From Pinus tabuliformis (taxonomy: Eukaryota > Streptophyta > Pinopsida > Pinales > Pinaceae), in the NCBI GenBank assembly GCA_031772625.1, contig CM062808.1, positions 472,251,655 through 472,315,654 of the forward strand: a stretch of DNA of 64,000 bases. Reading direction: 5' to 3'. Below, in pieces: positions 44,292 to 55,970 of this stretch; positions within the stretch are counted from its first letter, which is position 1; every line of letters starts with the position of its first letter. The notes beneath the pieces are model-generated. The model saw only the letters and a list, made by a program, of their open reading frames with translations. It was not told the origin of the DNA and searched no databases. The position numbers were made by a program, and so were the translations under genes.

Positions 44292-45432
44292 TCAGAATTT
44301 TCTCTAGAAGTTATTAGAAGAAAGAAAATGACCGAGGTAACCACAAACCAACTTTTAAGCATAGGCTCTAGCCAACCTATGGCTCAAAGAGGGCTCTCTC
44401 TATATGATTTGGCTTTGTTTGCTGGGATTTTAGGCTAGTTCTGAATGTTCAAGGGGTTTTTGATTTGTATTGAAGATTGGATGGTGGAATCCTTAAAACA
44501 GATGGATAGAATGATGTCTTTAGACCATTGGGCTATGGAGTCAACAAAAGGGAAACAGAATTGGATCAACTCACTAAAGGGAATGTTCAAAGGGCAAGCT
44601 AGCAGAGTAAAGTGCAGGTCTTTGGGGCAGAGGGGTGAAGTGGTTTGAACCAGGGTGAGAGAGCAATTAAGAATTCTCAGACTGGGATTTAAACAAGGAA
44701 CAAAGGGTAATCAGAAACAAAGGGCAATTAAGAATCCTTTGCTATAGATTATAAAGAGACAACCTAAACTAAGGAGAAATTAAGAATTCCTTAACTTAGA
44801 TATTGGTTGAAAACATTTAAATGCCTAACTGTTAAAACATAGTGTAATTAAACAAATTCTGAGATATTGTTCCAGTTATAGCATTCAGATTCAGAAATAC
44901 ATTAAATATTGTGGAAAAAACTTAAGAAAGATAACAACAACATGAGAAAATACTTGTCTGCACTTCGCTCAACACATGAATCCTGTGAAATATCTAGTCT
45001 TTATTCATTAATCTAGCTTGTTGGTTCAGTCAATGCTCCAATAGCTTTACAGTCTTTTGATCAAGAAGTCTATAGAAATGTCTAAGAACCCACACCACAT
45101 ACTTCGAATTGTGAAGTATTTATACAAAAGTTTATTACAAAATATCCCAAACTAACTTGAGATTTAATCTAGGAAATAAAAATATCTTCTTGCTAGAAGG
45201 TAGAGACAACTATTGAACTGCTTCATGCTGTCCCTAGTATTTTGGTGCTGCTGGCCTTTATAGTTGGGCTTGTAGCCCTTTATGCTCTTTGCTGTTTGAA
45301 CTTTCACGCTGGAGGCTTTAGTTACTTTTGGTTTTTATCTGATACTCTTTGGCACTGATACTCTTTAACCATGTTGACCTGCCTTTACCTTTTACCTTGC
45401 TGACTGTACATTAACCTTTTTACTACATTTTA
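44292..45432. other. Non-coding spacer between the two coiled-coil copies
   Basis: AT-rich, with no recognised domain on either strand. Short plus frames at 44256-44648 are not supported. It could be the 3' untranslated part of the upstream gag-like gene. Confidence 0.4.
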
Positions 45433-47345
45433 CTATAGTAAATCAGTTAATTTTTCCCAAAATTCAGCATCAGGTAACTTGATTTTCAACATCCTCCTAT
45501 ATATCTCATCTGCCTCGGTATACTTAGCAAAAGTGTGCCTAGTGATGAATAGGTGTTTCACCTCATGTTGGAGGAAAAACAGGTTTTCAAATGTCTGGTA
45601 AAGAACTTTACTTGTTGGAAATTCCTTTATTGATGATGTACTGGCCTGTTCTTTAGCTAGCTCTCTGATTTTGTTGTCATAATCCTGTTGTGTCATGAGC
45701 TTGTCATTTATGACCAAGGGACTAGGTAACCCTTTCTCTCTCAAAATTTGAAACTTGGCCATAAATCTATCAACTGTTACCTGCATATTTTGACACTTGT
45801 CCTCCAAGTTTAACATTAAGTTTCTCTTGGAAAGGACCTTTCTTACCTCCAAAATTGTTTCTGTCCTATCTTCTATATCCAATTCCTGAAGTTCATACTT
45901 GTTTTTACTGTTGAGGAAGTGGATAAGTCTGGTTGCATCTTCAGGCATGTCTCCTAGTTCTTCTTTGACTTTTTGGATAGCTTCTGTAGCTATCTTTATC
46001 AGGTCTATCTGTTCAAAAGTCACTTGAATGGATGGCCAAATATCATTGACAGAGTCAATGATGTTGGCCCATAATAGTCAATGATCTTTCTCCATAGCCT
46101 TTAATCTTTCATTCATTCTGGCAGTTTTCTGCACTTCTTCCTTGTGCATTATTTTGGAAAGCTTGTAATCTGTTTCCAAGCTTGTCACCTTTTCTTTTAG
46201 TTTGTTCATTTCTGTAGCCTGAATAGACATTTACTCCATGGATCTGACTAACTTTGCTGCTTATTCTCCTGATGCACCTGCTGTTGATGTAGACTCTGTT
46301 GAAACCGATTGTGCTTTAGGCATGGGAGCTGTGGGATCCAATAAGGCTGCTAGCATTGATGCGATTGCTGTTGAAACCATTGGGATGACATTTGCAGCCG
46401 TAGTGGCAATATCACTTTGCTTCAATTGAATTAAAGTGTTCAATTCTTTTTCTGTCTCCCTTAATTGATAATTAAGTTTTAGGACCAAGTCCATCAACTC
46501 TTCATGTTTGGTTTGGCTCTCTAAGACCTCCTGTGTTTGGGGATGTTGCAGCTGAGGTATCTTCAATTGTTTTTTCAGTGCAACAATGTCATCATTTTTC
46601 TTCTTTATCAGCTCTTTAGTGGCTTTGATATCTTTGGGATCATGTCCCAATTCAATCACTAAGTCTTCCAAAGACTTAATTCTAGTATCCTTGGCCTGTG
46701 AGGAGGCCTTCTCTAATTGAGATTGAGCTGAGATATTTCTCAATGAATTCTGTAACTGATGAGCAGCTATGGCTTTATCTGTGAGGGTGGAGTAAATCGT
46801 TTCTCTAGCCTGTTTATGAAACTCAATTTGGTCTATGGGATGAATATCCCTTGCCAATACCTCAAAGTCAATATTTTTATAATCTGCTGATGTCCTTGGT
46901 TGTTGTGAAGTTGGTCTTATGAAGGACATCTGTAATTTTCCCTCGTTGATGTCAAAAGCTGAAATCAACCTTGTCTGATTGGTAGGTGTGAGTTTGAGAT
47001 ACTGAGCATAAGTCTGTGCCTTCAGTTTCTCATTTCTCATCTTGATCTCTTTATATCTATCTTTTATATCCTTGTCCTTATCAGCAGGCCTACTAAATGA
47101 GGATACTTCTACACTTAGCTTCCTTTCCAAAATCTGGGTCTGTGATGTGGAAGGCTCCTGTGTTTCCCCAGATGGAGTTGCGCCTTTACTTATGTCCAAC
47201 TTAGTATCAGTTAAAACTACTGAGCCTTCTGTCTCTTCCTGCGCCTTTGCCTCTTGCTCTGACTGGTCTCATATTGTATATTTGATGTGCCCATTCCTGA
47301 AATTGAGGGTTCCTCCCTAGTCCTTTTGGGGTTTTTCTCTTCATT
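45433..47345 (-). pseudogene. C-terminal coiled-coil region of gag-like polyprotein
   Basis: Two long open pieces, 47199-46261 (312 codons) and 46023-45433 (196 codons), joined by a stretch with a few stops. The first has a Ser/Gln/Glu-rich start, then 'DRYKEIKMRNEKLKAQTYAQ' and a long heptad-rich part ('TKELIKKKNDDIVALKKQLK', 'LNYQLRETEKELNTLIQL'). The second holds 'IHFLNSKNKYELQELDIEDRT' and ends at 'EFWEKLTDLL' plus stop. A one-base shift near 47265 links it to the upstream piece. No zinc knuckle or protease motif is present. An assembly role by coiled coils is inference. Confidence 0.6.
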
Positions 47346-47354
47346 CTGAGGAGT

Positions 47355-48061
47355 CTACATGATAGGAGGGGTGCTCATGGTTGCTTCTTGCCATTCAAGT
47401 ACTTGCAGAAATGAGCTCTCATCAAACTGTCTTTCTAAGTCACATAAGGTGTTCTCTACCTCTACCCTTGTACTGTCTCTGTCTACAAGAGTATTTTCCA
47501 CCCACTCAGATTGATTGGCATATCTTTCTATCTCTGGTATGGGGTGGTGAATATAAGGTCCCAACTTGACCTTCTTTCTCAATCTGGTCACAAATTCTTG
47601 AGGGTCATACCTCCACATGAAACTCTTTTGAAACTTCATTCGCTGCAAAATTTGGTTTGCCTCCTTCCCTGCCTCTCTAGAATTGCAGATGAAGGGGCCT
47701 AACTGGTTTTTTACTTTGAATTGTGATCTTTTCTTGGCCGAGAAAAAAATTATTTCATCAAAGTTCATTATTTGTCTATAGTACTCTAGAGCAAATAATC
47801 TCATGGGGAGGTATTTGGGTAGTTTATATGGTGCAGGTTGGCAACCATAAATCCTTATCCCTGTGTGGTTTTGGTAAAGGTACCAATCTCCAACTTTGCT
47901 TAGTTTAGACAACTGAAGGACCCTTTTGATCTTTGGACTTATTTTGGGTGGAGGGCTTCCCGTGAGCATAGCCATCACTAGATGAACAAAAGAATCTATG
48001 AAATTTGAATAGGTATATTGTGACTAAAACTTGTGGAATAGTGGGGTCCAAAAAATGACAG
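47355..48061 (-). pseudogene. Middle part of gag-like polyprotein
   Basis: Minus frame begins just left of the solo LTR with 'SVIFWTPLFHKF', a stop, then 'SQYTYSNFIDSFVHLVMAML' and runs open for about 210 codons: 'RVLQLSKLSKVGDWYLYQNH', 'YKLPKYLPMRLFALEYYRQ', 'QLGPFICNSREAGKEANQIL'. It ends at TAG after 'STPPIM', with readable sequence beyond. I recall similar uncharacterised gag-like proteins in plant LTR elements, but cannot name the family. It directly continues the 49312-50106 frame once the solo LTR is ignored. Confidence 0.65.
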
Positions 48062-48066
48062 ACCTG

Positions 48067-49304
48067 TGTTAGGTTCCCATTTTGTCTATTTTTGACTGTA
48101 TATTTTGCCATTGTATTACCCTCTTCAACCCTTAATTGAAAGCCTTTTCTAGTGTTTTGGCTTAATCACTCCAAAAGGTATAGAATAACTTTCCTCATTG
48201 CTACATGTTTAATTATTCAACACGTAATCATGCTATCTTTATAATTATTCCCTGAAGTTGATTAAAGTGTTGACTAATTGCTGAAACTACCTAACTGGCA
48301 GGATCACATTTTGCCGTTGCTGAAACAGCGGAAACCGTGAAGCTGAAACAACAAGAACAGCATGAACCTCAAGCTGAAACAGCACGAACAACATGCGCAC
48401 TTTGAGGAACAGTTGAGATTTGCGTAACAAATCTGCATCGGCAAAGGAGTCTGACCGATTACTATATTGGTCGTAATGATCATGATCCTCATGACTGTAA
48501 CAATATTTTGTTATCAAGAACTGACTTTCTTATTTTTGGTACAAAAGGGTTGAGTCAGAATGTATGAAAATATTTGTAATAGATGTCTCCTCTATAAAGA
48601 GGAGACATCTACATTAGAGAGGGGGACGGAGAAAGGAGGGGAACAACTGTAACACAGAACTTGTAGTGAAGAGATGAGACTGAATCTCTTTTTGTAATAT
48701 GGTTTATTGGCAGATGAATACAATTCTGTTCTAAGTATTTTATTTTAATTCCTGTGTTCTGGGGAATCTTGTGAGAGGGACAGGGCCCACCTTCATCACA
48801 AGATTCACCCATCTCTTTCTGTTGTGTGGTGTGTGTGTAATTTCTGTTTATATTACAGTTACTGCTTCTAATTATATTTACTTTTGCTGAAACTCCGTTT
48901 TCCTTTTTAATTGATTGCTGTTGCATATGAGTGCCTCACCGGCTATTAGGATTTACAGAGTGTATGGGTGAACTGGACAACAGAGGTAGGTGCTGAAAGT
49001 CCTTACTCTGAGGATAGGGTCCTGATCCTTTGTTGCAGGACAGCCATCACTTCCTTTAGCAGATTTGTTTCCTTTAAGTTATTTGTTCTTACTTCATTTT
49101 CTACAATAGGCTGTAACCACTGTAACTGCTGTAACATAGAGTAGGGATTTAATAGATAGTAGATTGTTTATACTACAACTTGTAATACCATTAAGATTGA
49201 GTATATACAGTACGTAGTCACCTTTGGAATAATCAGAATTTCCCGGGTTGATAATTTATGTGACACTCGACTATTTTATTATTAAACAATTAAAGTGACC
49301 AACA
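48067..49304 (+). mobile_element. Solo LTR (1238 bp) with perfect 5-bp target duplication
   Basis: Bounded by TGTTAGG and CCAACA and flanked by ACCTG at 48062-48066 and 49305-49309. It interrupts the gag-like reading frame, which resumes on the other side. A plus-strand TATA sits at 48592-48598 inside a perfect hairpin, which sets the orientation. No interior or second LTR remains. Confidence 0.92.
48581..48610 (+). promoter_or_regulatory. TATA box in the loop of a perfect 13-bp inverted repeat
   Basis: Arms AGATGTCTCCTCT (48581-48593) and AGAGGAGACATCT (48598-48610) are exact reverse complements around a 4-base spacer ATAA, so CTATAAAG spans the loop. Position within the LTR (about 515 bp in) suits the promoter. 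Confidence 0.75.
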
Positions 49305-49311
49305 ACCTGGA

Positions 49312-50106
49312 CTAGTCTTTGGTATCCATCTTTTGAAGGGAAAAAGGAAATCTGTCGGGTTGATTGTATGGAAACATATGGTAGAGAACAGATGAGTATT
49401 TAAATACTCTTTCATTGTGCATCCTGGTGAACTGTTCATGCATTCTCTTAGCTATGAACTCAACATAATTGTACAAAATAGCAAGAGGTTGTCTTGGGGT
49501 ATAAATTGACCTGAAGGCCAGGACAAGTTCATCAACAAACTCATCAGTGGAGCAGCCAAGAACACATGATATCATGGTGATGATTTGTTTGCCCCTTTCG
49601 GAAAACATGGCAGAAACATATGGGGGGGGATCTTTGGGAATAAACCGCTCTTCTATAATGAATGTTTGGAATATTTGGGCTAACTTGGACAGGCTCAACT
49701 TGGAGTACTGGTCTAGAAAATCCCCAATGGAGAGTGGGGTTAAGTTTTGACTTGGTTGGATTTGCAACATTTCATTAATGGAGTCAGTTGTAATGGTGAA
49801 CAAAACCTTTTGATCAGGGGACATAATAGCCCTCTGGCTGGGAATGTAACAGGCATGGCATTGGTGGACAATTTTAGGGAAAATATGTACCTCTGGGAAC
49901 TGGTATTTGGGAAAATTTGACTCCCAAAGGCCAATATCATCAGCATGGTTGAGGTATTTGTCCCTACTTAAACAATGGATTTTAAGTAGGAGGTTTTGGG
50001 TAGATGTATCCTTAATTTGGAAATCCTTGTCAACCAAGGGAAGGTGGTCGAGGTCCAAATGAGGAGTTGTGATAGGTCTAACGTCCAAGGCAACAGGGGC
50101 AGCCAT
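49312..50106 (-). CDS. N-terminal part of gag-like polyprotein
   Basis: ATG at 50106 opens a 264-codon frame, 'MAAPVALDVRPITTPHLDLD' to 'KMDTKD', then TAG. The product is mostly helical-looking, with 'HQCHACYIPSQRAIMS', 'KLSLSKLAQIFQTF' and 'RVFKYSSVLYHMFPYNQPD'. The TAG probably replaces a CAG codon, since the next codons and the piece beyond the solo LTR continue the protein. The start lies about 450 bp from an LTR end (50558), the usual leader distance. With its other parts the protein would be about 1145 residues, large for a gag. The assignment rests on context and remembered similarity. Confidence 0.6.
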   Translation of the reverse strand: MAAPVALDVRPITTPHLDLDHLPLVDKDFQIKDTSTQNLLLKIHCLSRDKYLNHADDIGLWESNFPKYQFPEVHIFPKIVHQCHACYIPSQRAIMSPDQKVLFTITTDSINEMLQIQPSQNLTPLSIGDFLDQYSKLSLSKLAQIFQTFIIEERFIPKDPPPYVSAMFSERGKQIITMISCVLGCSTDEFVDELVLAFRSIYTPRQPLAILYNYVEFIAKRMHEQFTRMHNERVFKYSSVLYHMFPYNQPDRFPFSLQKMDTKD

Positions 50107-50557
50107 AATCTAGTTCTTGTGGATTTAAATGTGGCTTTACAGGTTTATTTCAGGGGTTTTGAATGGAAACTAGAAACTTTCAGAGGGTTTGGCCGCGGGT
50201 TTTCAAATTTAGAGTATTTTCAATTGATTTTACTTTATTAAAATACTTCACAAGGATGAACGTTTCCAAATTTGAATAGGCGAGTGGTAATTTGTAGTGA
50301 AATACCTGGAATAGGGTGAATTATCTGCAAATTTGGAGTTCACAATAGCTGCAGAGGTTCAAATGAATATGGTATGGATTGAGAGGTAGTCTGGGGTCTC
50401 TGCAAATTTCTTCAAGAGTGAATTCAGAGTTCAAATGGTGAATTTAGAGTTTGCAGGAATCACACTGGTTCGTAGAGGTTCAGAGAGAAAACGAGTGAAA
50501 AAAGGTGAAAAAGGGCCTCTCGACCTTTCGATGGAGCAACGATTATTTTTTGGGGGG
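50107..50557. other. Leader-like spacer between gag-like ATG and LTR
   Basis: No gene. On the plus strand it ends in TTTTTTGGGGGG directly before TGTTACAC, a polypurine-like tract. On the minus strand it looks like a CT-rich leader running into the gag-like ATG. Confidence 0.5.
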
Positions 50558-53365
50558 TGTTACACTAAAAAATGTCACCATGACTATTTGCAGTTAGTAT
50601 GACTCCATCTACTGTCATACTATCCTCCTTGGCAAGTCTCATGCCTCTGCTCTTCATGTCAAACTCCAAAAAAGAAGAGAAAAGTCATTTAAAGTCAATT
50701 ATCTCTGGTACGCAGTTTCTCTTAGCCTTACCTGCGTGTACGCAACCCAAGTTCACAATACCTGCGTACTTGTACGCTCTGTATGTAAAGGGGTGGGTGT
50801 GTACCCCTGTAAAGGTCAAAAGGCGTGAGTTTCATCTTTAAAAAGTTACTTGTGGTCATTTCTAGAGCATTCTAGAAGCTTGTTTGACGTGTATGAAGCG
50901 CCTCCAGATGGTTCATGTACCCAAAGAAAGAGGAACTTATCCCATTGAAAGAGGGGCTTATCCCATCCATGGTGGAGCTAATTAACTTCCTCTAGAGCAC
51001 TATAAATACAGGCATTGGGCCAGAGGGAGGGAGGTTGAAAGCTGAACATTCCTAAGGGTAGATGCTGCTGGAATTAGGACTTCCTTGTAGAAGCTTGTGA
51101 GGAGAGATTACCATCTTTGCTTGTTTCCATTGGGAGGTGAGTGAGCTGATTAGAGTAAAGAAGAACTCTTGTGGACCCTGGGAGGAGCTTGCACAACACC
51201 AAGGCTCAGGTTGTAATGGTTCCTTTTGTTACCTTTTAATACAAATTAGTCCATTCTTCTCAACAATTTGTTATTTATGAGTTGTTTCATATACTCCTTG
51301 GTCTATATGTTAAATATGTTTTATTTTATGTGATATTCAGGTGCTATTTAATTGTTTGACTGTTGGTGAATGCAGGTTTCGAAGAGAAGGAGGAGCTCAT
51401 CCGGATCAACGAAGCTGGACTACTACAACAGCGTTGGGTTACAGGTAAGATCTAAACACTTGAATTCTCATATTGTAATGTATATTTAGAGAAGGATTGC
51501 TCTTATTTGTCTTGTTTGTCACTAGAAAGTCTTAGGCTTCTAGGGAGGTTGGTTGTGTTCGCACCGTCGACTCTTTCCGTGTGACAGGGGGTGTTTTTAA
51601 ATGAACAATAGGTGGTTTGGCGGGTTGAGCGAGGAGGCAGTTTCCGAGGCCATCGCACCGCTTATGGAGGCTGGGCGGTATTTCGAAGGGGTCACCTGAT
51701 ATGGTCCATAGATTGAAACGTAGCCATCAGGGGGTCGGGGTAAACCACTTTATCGGGTGGGTAATGTTTGGCCATCGAGCGTGACCGATATGGCTTTCGG
51801 CCATTGGATGAGGCGGATGTTGATCTAACGACAGTCGGGCGAGGGAAGCGAGCGGGAGATAAAAGCTTGGGCTTAAGGGGGGCCCATGGCTTTAAAATTT
51901 AGCGGTTTGGGTTTATTTAGGAGTTAATCATAGTTTTAAAACCATCAGGCGGGGCTTAATAGAGGTTTAACTTATCTTTGGGTAAAGGTCGGGCGTCGGG
52001 TAAGCCTGATATGGTTGCGGATCGTAGGATTTGGGCACAAATGATCGGACGGTGGTCAGGCGAGGGAATAGCGCGGAGGAAATGTACAGAGGTTTAGGAG
52101 GGGCCCGATGCTTTAATCAGAAGTGATTTGTGTTTATGTTGGGTTAACGAGGGGATTTATTCATTTTTTTTAGATAAGGGGTAAACATATAGTTTTTATT
52201 AAAACTAAGGGTTGGGGGTATTTACATAGGGATTTAGTTAATATATGGGAAAAGGGATATGGGGGAATTATATAATAAAGTTTAGGAATTAATATGAAAT
52301 GTGATGGGTGGAATGGGTTTTTCCTAAGTAAAAAGGTAAAATGTAATATTTGCGCACTTCGCTTTATACTTAGGATAAAAGGTTTTTTGAGTGAAATAGG
52401 ATTTACATGGGGGGTTTTCACTTTTCCTAGGCAAAAGAGTTTTAACCTTAGGAAAAGGGGTTTTATTAGGGTAATGAGGGGGAGATGAATTTCATGAAGG
52501 GGATTTCATCACTTGATGTCCTTAAGTCATTACGCTGAGGGTCCTATCCCACCAAAGACAGAGAAATGCTCTGAGCCTCTTTGACTTGTAGGATTAAAGT
52601 ACTAGAACATGCTTGTAGATAGGGAGTTAGTAAGTAAGGGGAAAATGAATGAGGGGGAGTTAATTACATTAATTTGTAAACCTTTGCTTTTGCCTTCATA
52701 ACTGATCATGCATATTGAAATATGTGTCTAAACTTGATGCATGTGTTTTGATCCAATTAACTTTACACTTTTAATATCCTTTCTTCTACTTACCCATTTA
52801 CCTATTCTAACTTATTTTCTTCATTTTATTTGGGTGCATTGAGACTAGAAAACCGTTATTCTATCTTTTCTTTAATTAAAAAAACTATATATTTCTAACC
52901 TTATATCATCCAAGGGCTCAGATTAAACTGATGAGCTCCCTTTATTTTCTCTACCTATCTAATGATCTGCCAAGATTAAACTGTTTGGTCAGATTTTATT
53001 CTCTAACTATAAACATAAAATTCAAAGCATGATAGTATCAAGATTTAACAGTTTGATTACCATGGATTGTGGCATGAATAACAAGCTGCACACAATCATT
53101 ATTATGCATCAAAGTAAATAGTAGTGGAATTTAGACTTGCTCACTTTCATGGCCTCTTTTTGTTTTTTGGGGTTCATATATTTTCATTTTTTGACCTTTT
53201 CTCTTTCTTTTTGTCATTTGATTTTTCTTTTTAGGACATACCCTCTTTACATTTTTTAACTTTTTAATATGGTAAACATTTGCACAAAGCAAAGGTATGT
53301 ACAATATTACAAGGCTTAGCCTCAGTCATTCAAAATTATGACTCTTATTGGTATAGTAACCTAAC
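50558..53365. repeat. 2.8-kb LTR between gag-like and pol sequences
   Basis: Begins TGTTACAC and ends CCTAACA (TGTTA/TAACA inverted ends). Minus-strand pol ends 250 bp to its right and the minus-strand gag-like ATG is 450 bp to its left, the geometry of one LTR shared by two tandem minus-strand elements. Plus-strand signals disagree: G-tract at 50551-50557, TATAAATA at 51001-51008, primer-like TGGCTCCACTTGGGG at 53367. Orientation is left open. The interior has GTACGC motifs near 50708-50779 and no gene. Confidence 0.65.
51001..51008 (+). promoter_or_regulatory. Plus-strand TATA box in the 2.8-kb LTR
   Basis: TATAAATA, followed by transcript-like sequence and, at 51376-51444, an exon-like block bounded by TGCAG and CAG/GTAAGA. 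Confidence 0.5.
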
Positions 53366-53610
53366 AGTGGCTCCACTTGGGGAGGGAATCTTGTGAAAAT
53401 ATGTCAAGAACTAATGAAGATTAGTAGCCTTTGAATTGTTGTTGATGTTACCTTGCAAAGTGTCCACCTGTGAATATGCATTCTTGATACTTATGACAGT
53501 GAATATTTCAAAGCTTAGGGCTTTCTCTTTGGGCTTCAACTTGAAATATCACCATCCAATCCAAACTAGACTTTGTAAATAAAATATATACAAATGGGAA
53601 ATGAAAATTA
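53366..53610. other. Spacer between LTR and gypsy integrase stop
   Basis: No coding sequence. On the minus strand it would be the 3' untranslated part of pol; no good minus-strand polypurine tract is visible next to the LTR. Confidence 0.4.
53367..53381 (+). promoter_or_regulatory. Primer-binding-site-like sequence, plus orientation
   Basis: TGGCTCCACTTGGGG one base after the LTR end, resembling the TGGCGACTC-type primer context I recall from some plant gypsy elements. It conflicts with the minus-strand pol next to it. Confidence 0.4.
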
Positions 53611-55970
53611 TTAACTTGGTTCAAAGTAATGTTTTGGCATTTGACCATTCACTGGTCCACCTTCTGTATCTGTACCATTAATTTTTCTAAAAAAGAAAGC
53701 ATTATTTCCTCTGTAAGCATAAATTACATAGGGACCTTTCCATAGGAAATCAAATTTCTCGTGTTTACCTTTATCCTCCCTGCTTGAATCCTGCTTGAGC
53801 ACCTTGTCACCAAGGTAGAAATATTTAGCCTTAGTTCTTCTATCAAAAATCTTTTTAATCTTTTCCTGCACAATTTGAGACTTGACATAGATCTCTTCTC
53901 TGGTTTGTTGTAGATGAATAGTTCGGTTGATTCTTCTTTGGATACTATTAGGTTCAACCTATAATTCTTGAAGTATCTTCATTACTGGTACTCCAAAAGA
54001 GGATGGAAATACAACTTCCATCCCATAAACTAGCTGATAGGGAGAAGTACCAATTGATTTCTTAGTAGTCAATTTGTCTGCCCATAAGGCATTGACTAGA
54101 TTTTTATTCCAAGTTTTCTTATTGTCCTCTAGTAACTTCTTGATGATGTTTACTAGGATCTTGTTTGAGGATTCTGCCAGTCCATTTCCTTGAGGGTAAT
54201 AGGCTATGGAATGACCAAGGGTGATATGATACTTATTGCAGAAATCTATCATTATTCTGGATTTAAAGGCTGCTGCATTATCAGTAATGAGCTTAGTTGG
54301 ACATCCAAATCTTGATAGAATATTGGTTTCAAGGAAGGTTATGATAACAATGTCTGTGGCTTGCCTTGAAGGTATGACCTCTATCCATTTTGTGAAGTAG
54401 TCTATGGTTGTGAGGATCCATTTGTGCTAGGCAGATGAGGGTGGGTGAATTTCACCAATGAAGTCTAAACCCCATTGTTGAAAAGGTATTTCAGCAGAGA
54501 TTGGCTTGAGGGGTAAAGGTAAGAGATTTTTCTTCCCCTCAAAAATTTGGCATTTGTGACAGGAGGTCACATATTTTTTGACATCAGCAAACAAGGCAGG
54601 CTAGGAGAAACCAACTCTAAGGATTTTATCTATAGTGGTCTTCCAGTAAAGGTGTCCTCCACAGTCACCTGCATGAAATTCTTCTGAAACCTTGTCAGAT
54701 TCTTCTTTTAATAAGCAATTGAGAAGAATACCTTCATGATCTCTCCAAAACAAAACATTTTCTAAAATAATTTTTTTTAAGGATTTCATCTTAAAAAAAC
54801 TTCTTTTGGTCCTAAATAATTCAGGGGGAGCTTGTAAATTCAATAAAACGTAAATAATATCAGCATACCAAGGTGACTCAAGAAAGGCCTGGATGATTAG
54901 TGGAGTCGCCATCTCCTCTTCATTATCTATTTCTGCAATAAATTTTATATCCAAGGTCTGTCAGTTCGATTCAACCATGAGCTTGGCTAAACCTTGGCCC
55001 TTGATTAACTTAGTAGGTTTGATTTCTATATCATACTCTAAAATAGTAGCAATCCACTTTCCCCTCTTTCCATCAGGACCATCCTGAGTTAGGATGCCTT
55101 TAACTACTGAATTAGGAACGTAGGCTACTATATGAGAATACAAGATATATACCCTAAAGTCCTTAATGGCTTTGACTAAAGACAATGCTTGTTTTTCCAT
55201 TATATTATATTTCAAGGGGGCATCTCTCAATGCTTTGCTAAAGAAAGCAATGGGTTGTTCATAGCCCTGGTCATTTTTCTGCAATAGAACAACAACAATC
55301 GTGTGCTAAGAAGAAAAAGGAAACAAGATGAAATCTCTGTCAAATTTAGGACTGATTAATACAGGTGTTTTGGTTAAGGCTAGTTTGATGTCTTCAAAAG
55401 ATTTTTTAGCCTCAACGGTCCATTTTATGGTGGAGACTTTTTTCAACATGTTGTTTAGTGATCTAATTAATTCTGCTAGATTAGATATAAATCTTCTAAG
55501 AAAATTAATTTTTCCTAAAAAAGCTTGTAACTCTCTAATATTCGTAGGGTGTCTTATTTGCAAGATAGCTTCTATTTTCGCAGGGTCTATTCTTATGCCA
55601 TATATTGAAATTATGTGACCTCACAACTTTCCTTCTTCTAACCCAAACACGATTTTTTTGGGGTTTAAGGAGATTCCAAATTTCTTGCATTTAATAAAAA
55701 CCTACCTTAGATGATCTAAATGTTTATTATCAGATTTTGAAAATACAGTAATATCATCTAGATATATCACAAGGAAATCATGAACTTATTTTGTGAAGGC
55801 TATATCCATAGCCCTCTGGAAAGTAGCTCCTGCATTCATTAGCCCAAAAGGAATTTTCACATACATAAATGTGCCCCAAGGAGTAGTAAAAGCAGTCTTG
55901 GGTTGGTCATCAGGGTGAACCAAGATTTGATTGTAACCAGAAAACCCATCCAACAATGAGATTCTGGTTG
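53611..55970 (-). pseudogene. Ty3-gypsy reverse transcriptase, RNase H and integrase
   Basis: Minus-strand order RT, RNase H, integrase identifies Ty3-gypsy. RT starts at 55970 inside 'LLDGFSGYNQILVHPDD', then 'YVKIPFGLMNAGATFQRAM', catalytic 'VIYLDDITVFSK' (YLDD at 55753-55764), 'RELQAFLGKINFLRRF'. RNase H: 'QPIAFFSKALRDAP' and 'KQALSLVKAIKDFRVYI'. Integrase: zinc site 'HAGDCGGHLYWKTTIDK' with 'CHKCQIF', DDE in 'QWGLDFIGEI', 'LITDNAAAF' and 'YYPQGNGLAESSNK', C-terminal 'RRTKAKYFYLGDKVL' to 'PKHYFEPS' plus stop. Several stops but few frameshifts. The RT N-terminus, protease and gag are missing because Copia-3 starts at 55971. Confidence 0.92.

Noticed and set aside
47905-48111. 68-codon minus frame starting 'MAKYTVKN'
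   Set aside because: It crosses the edge of the solo LTR at 48067 and is out of frame with the gag-like protein, which reads 'SVIFWTP' there.
53611-55970. Endogenous pararetrovirus (caulimovirus-like) polymerase
   Set aside because: An integrase with zinc site and DDE motif follows RNase H, which pararetroviruses lack; LTR context also fits Ty3-gypsy.
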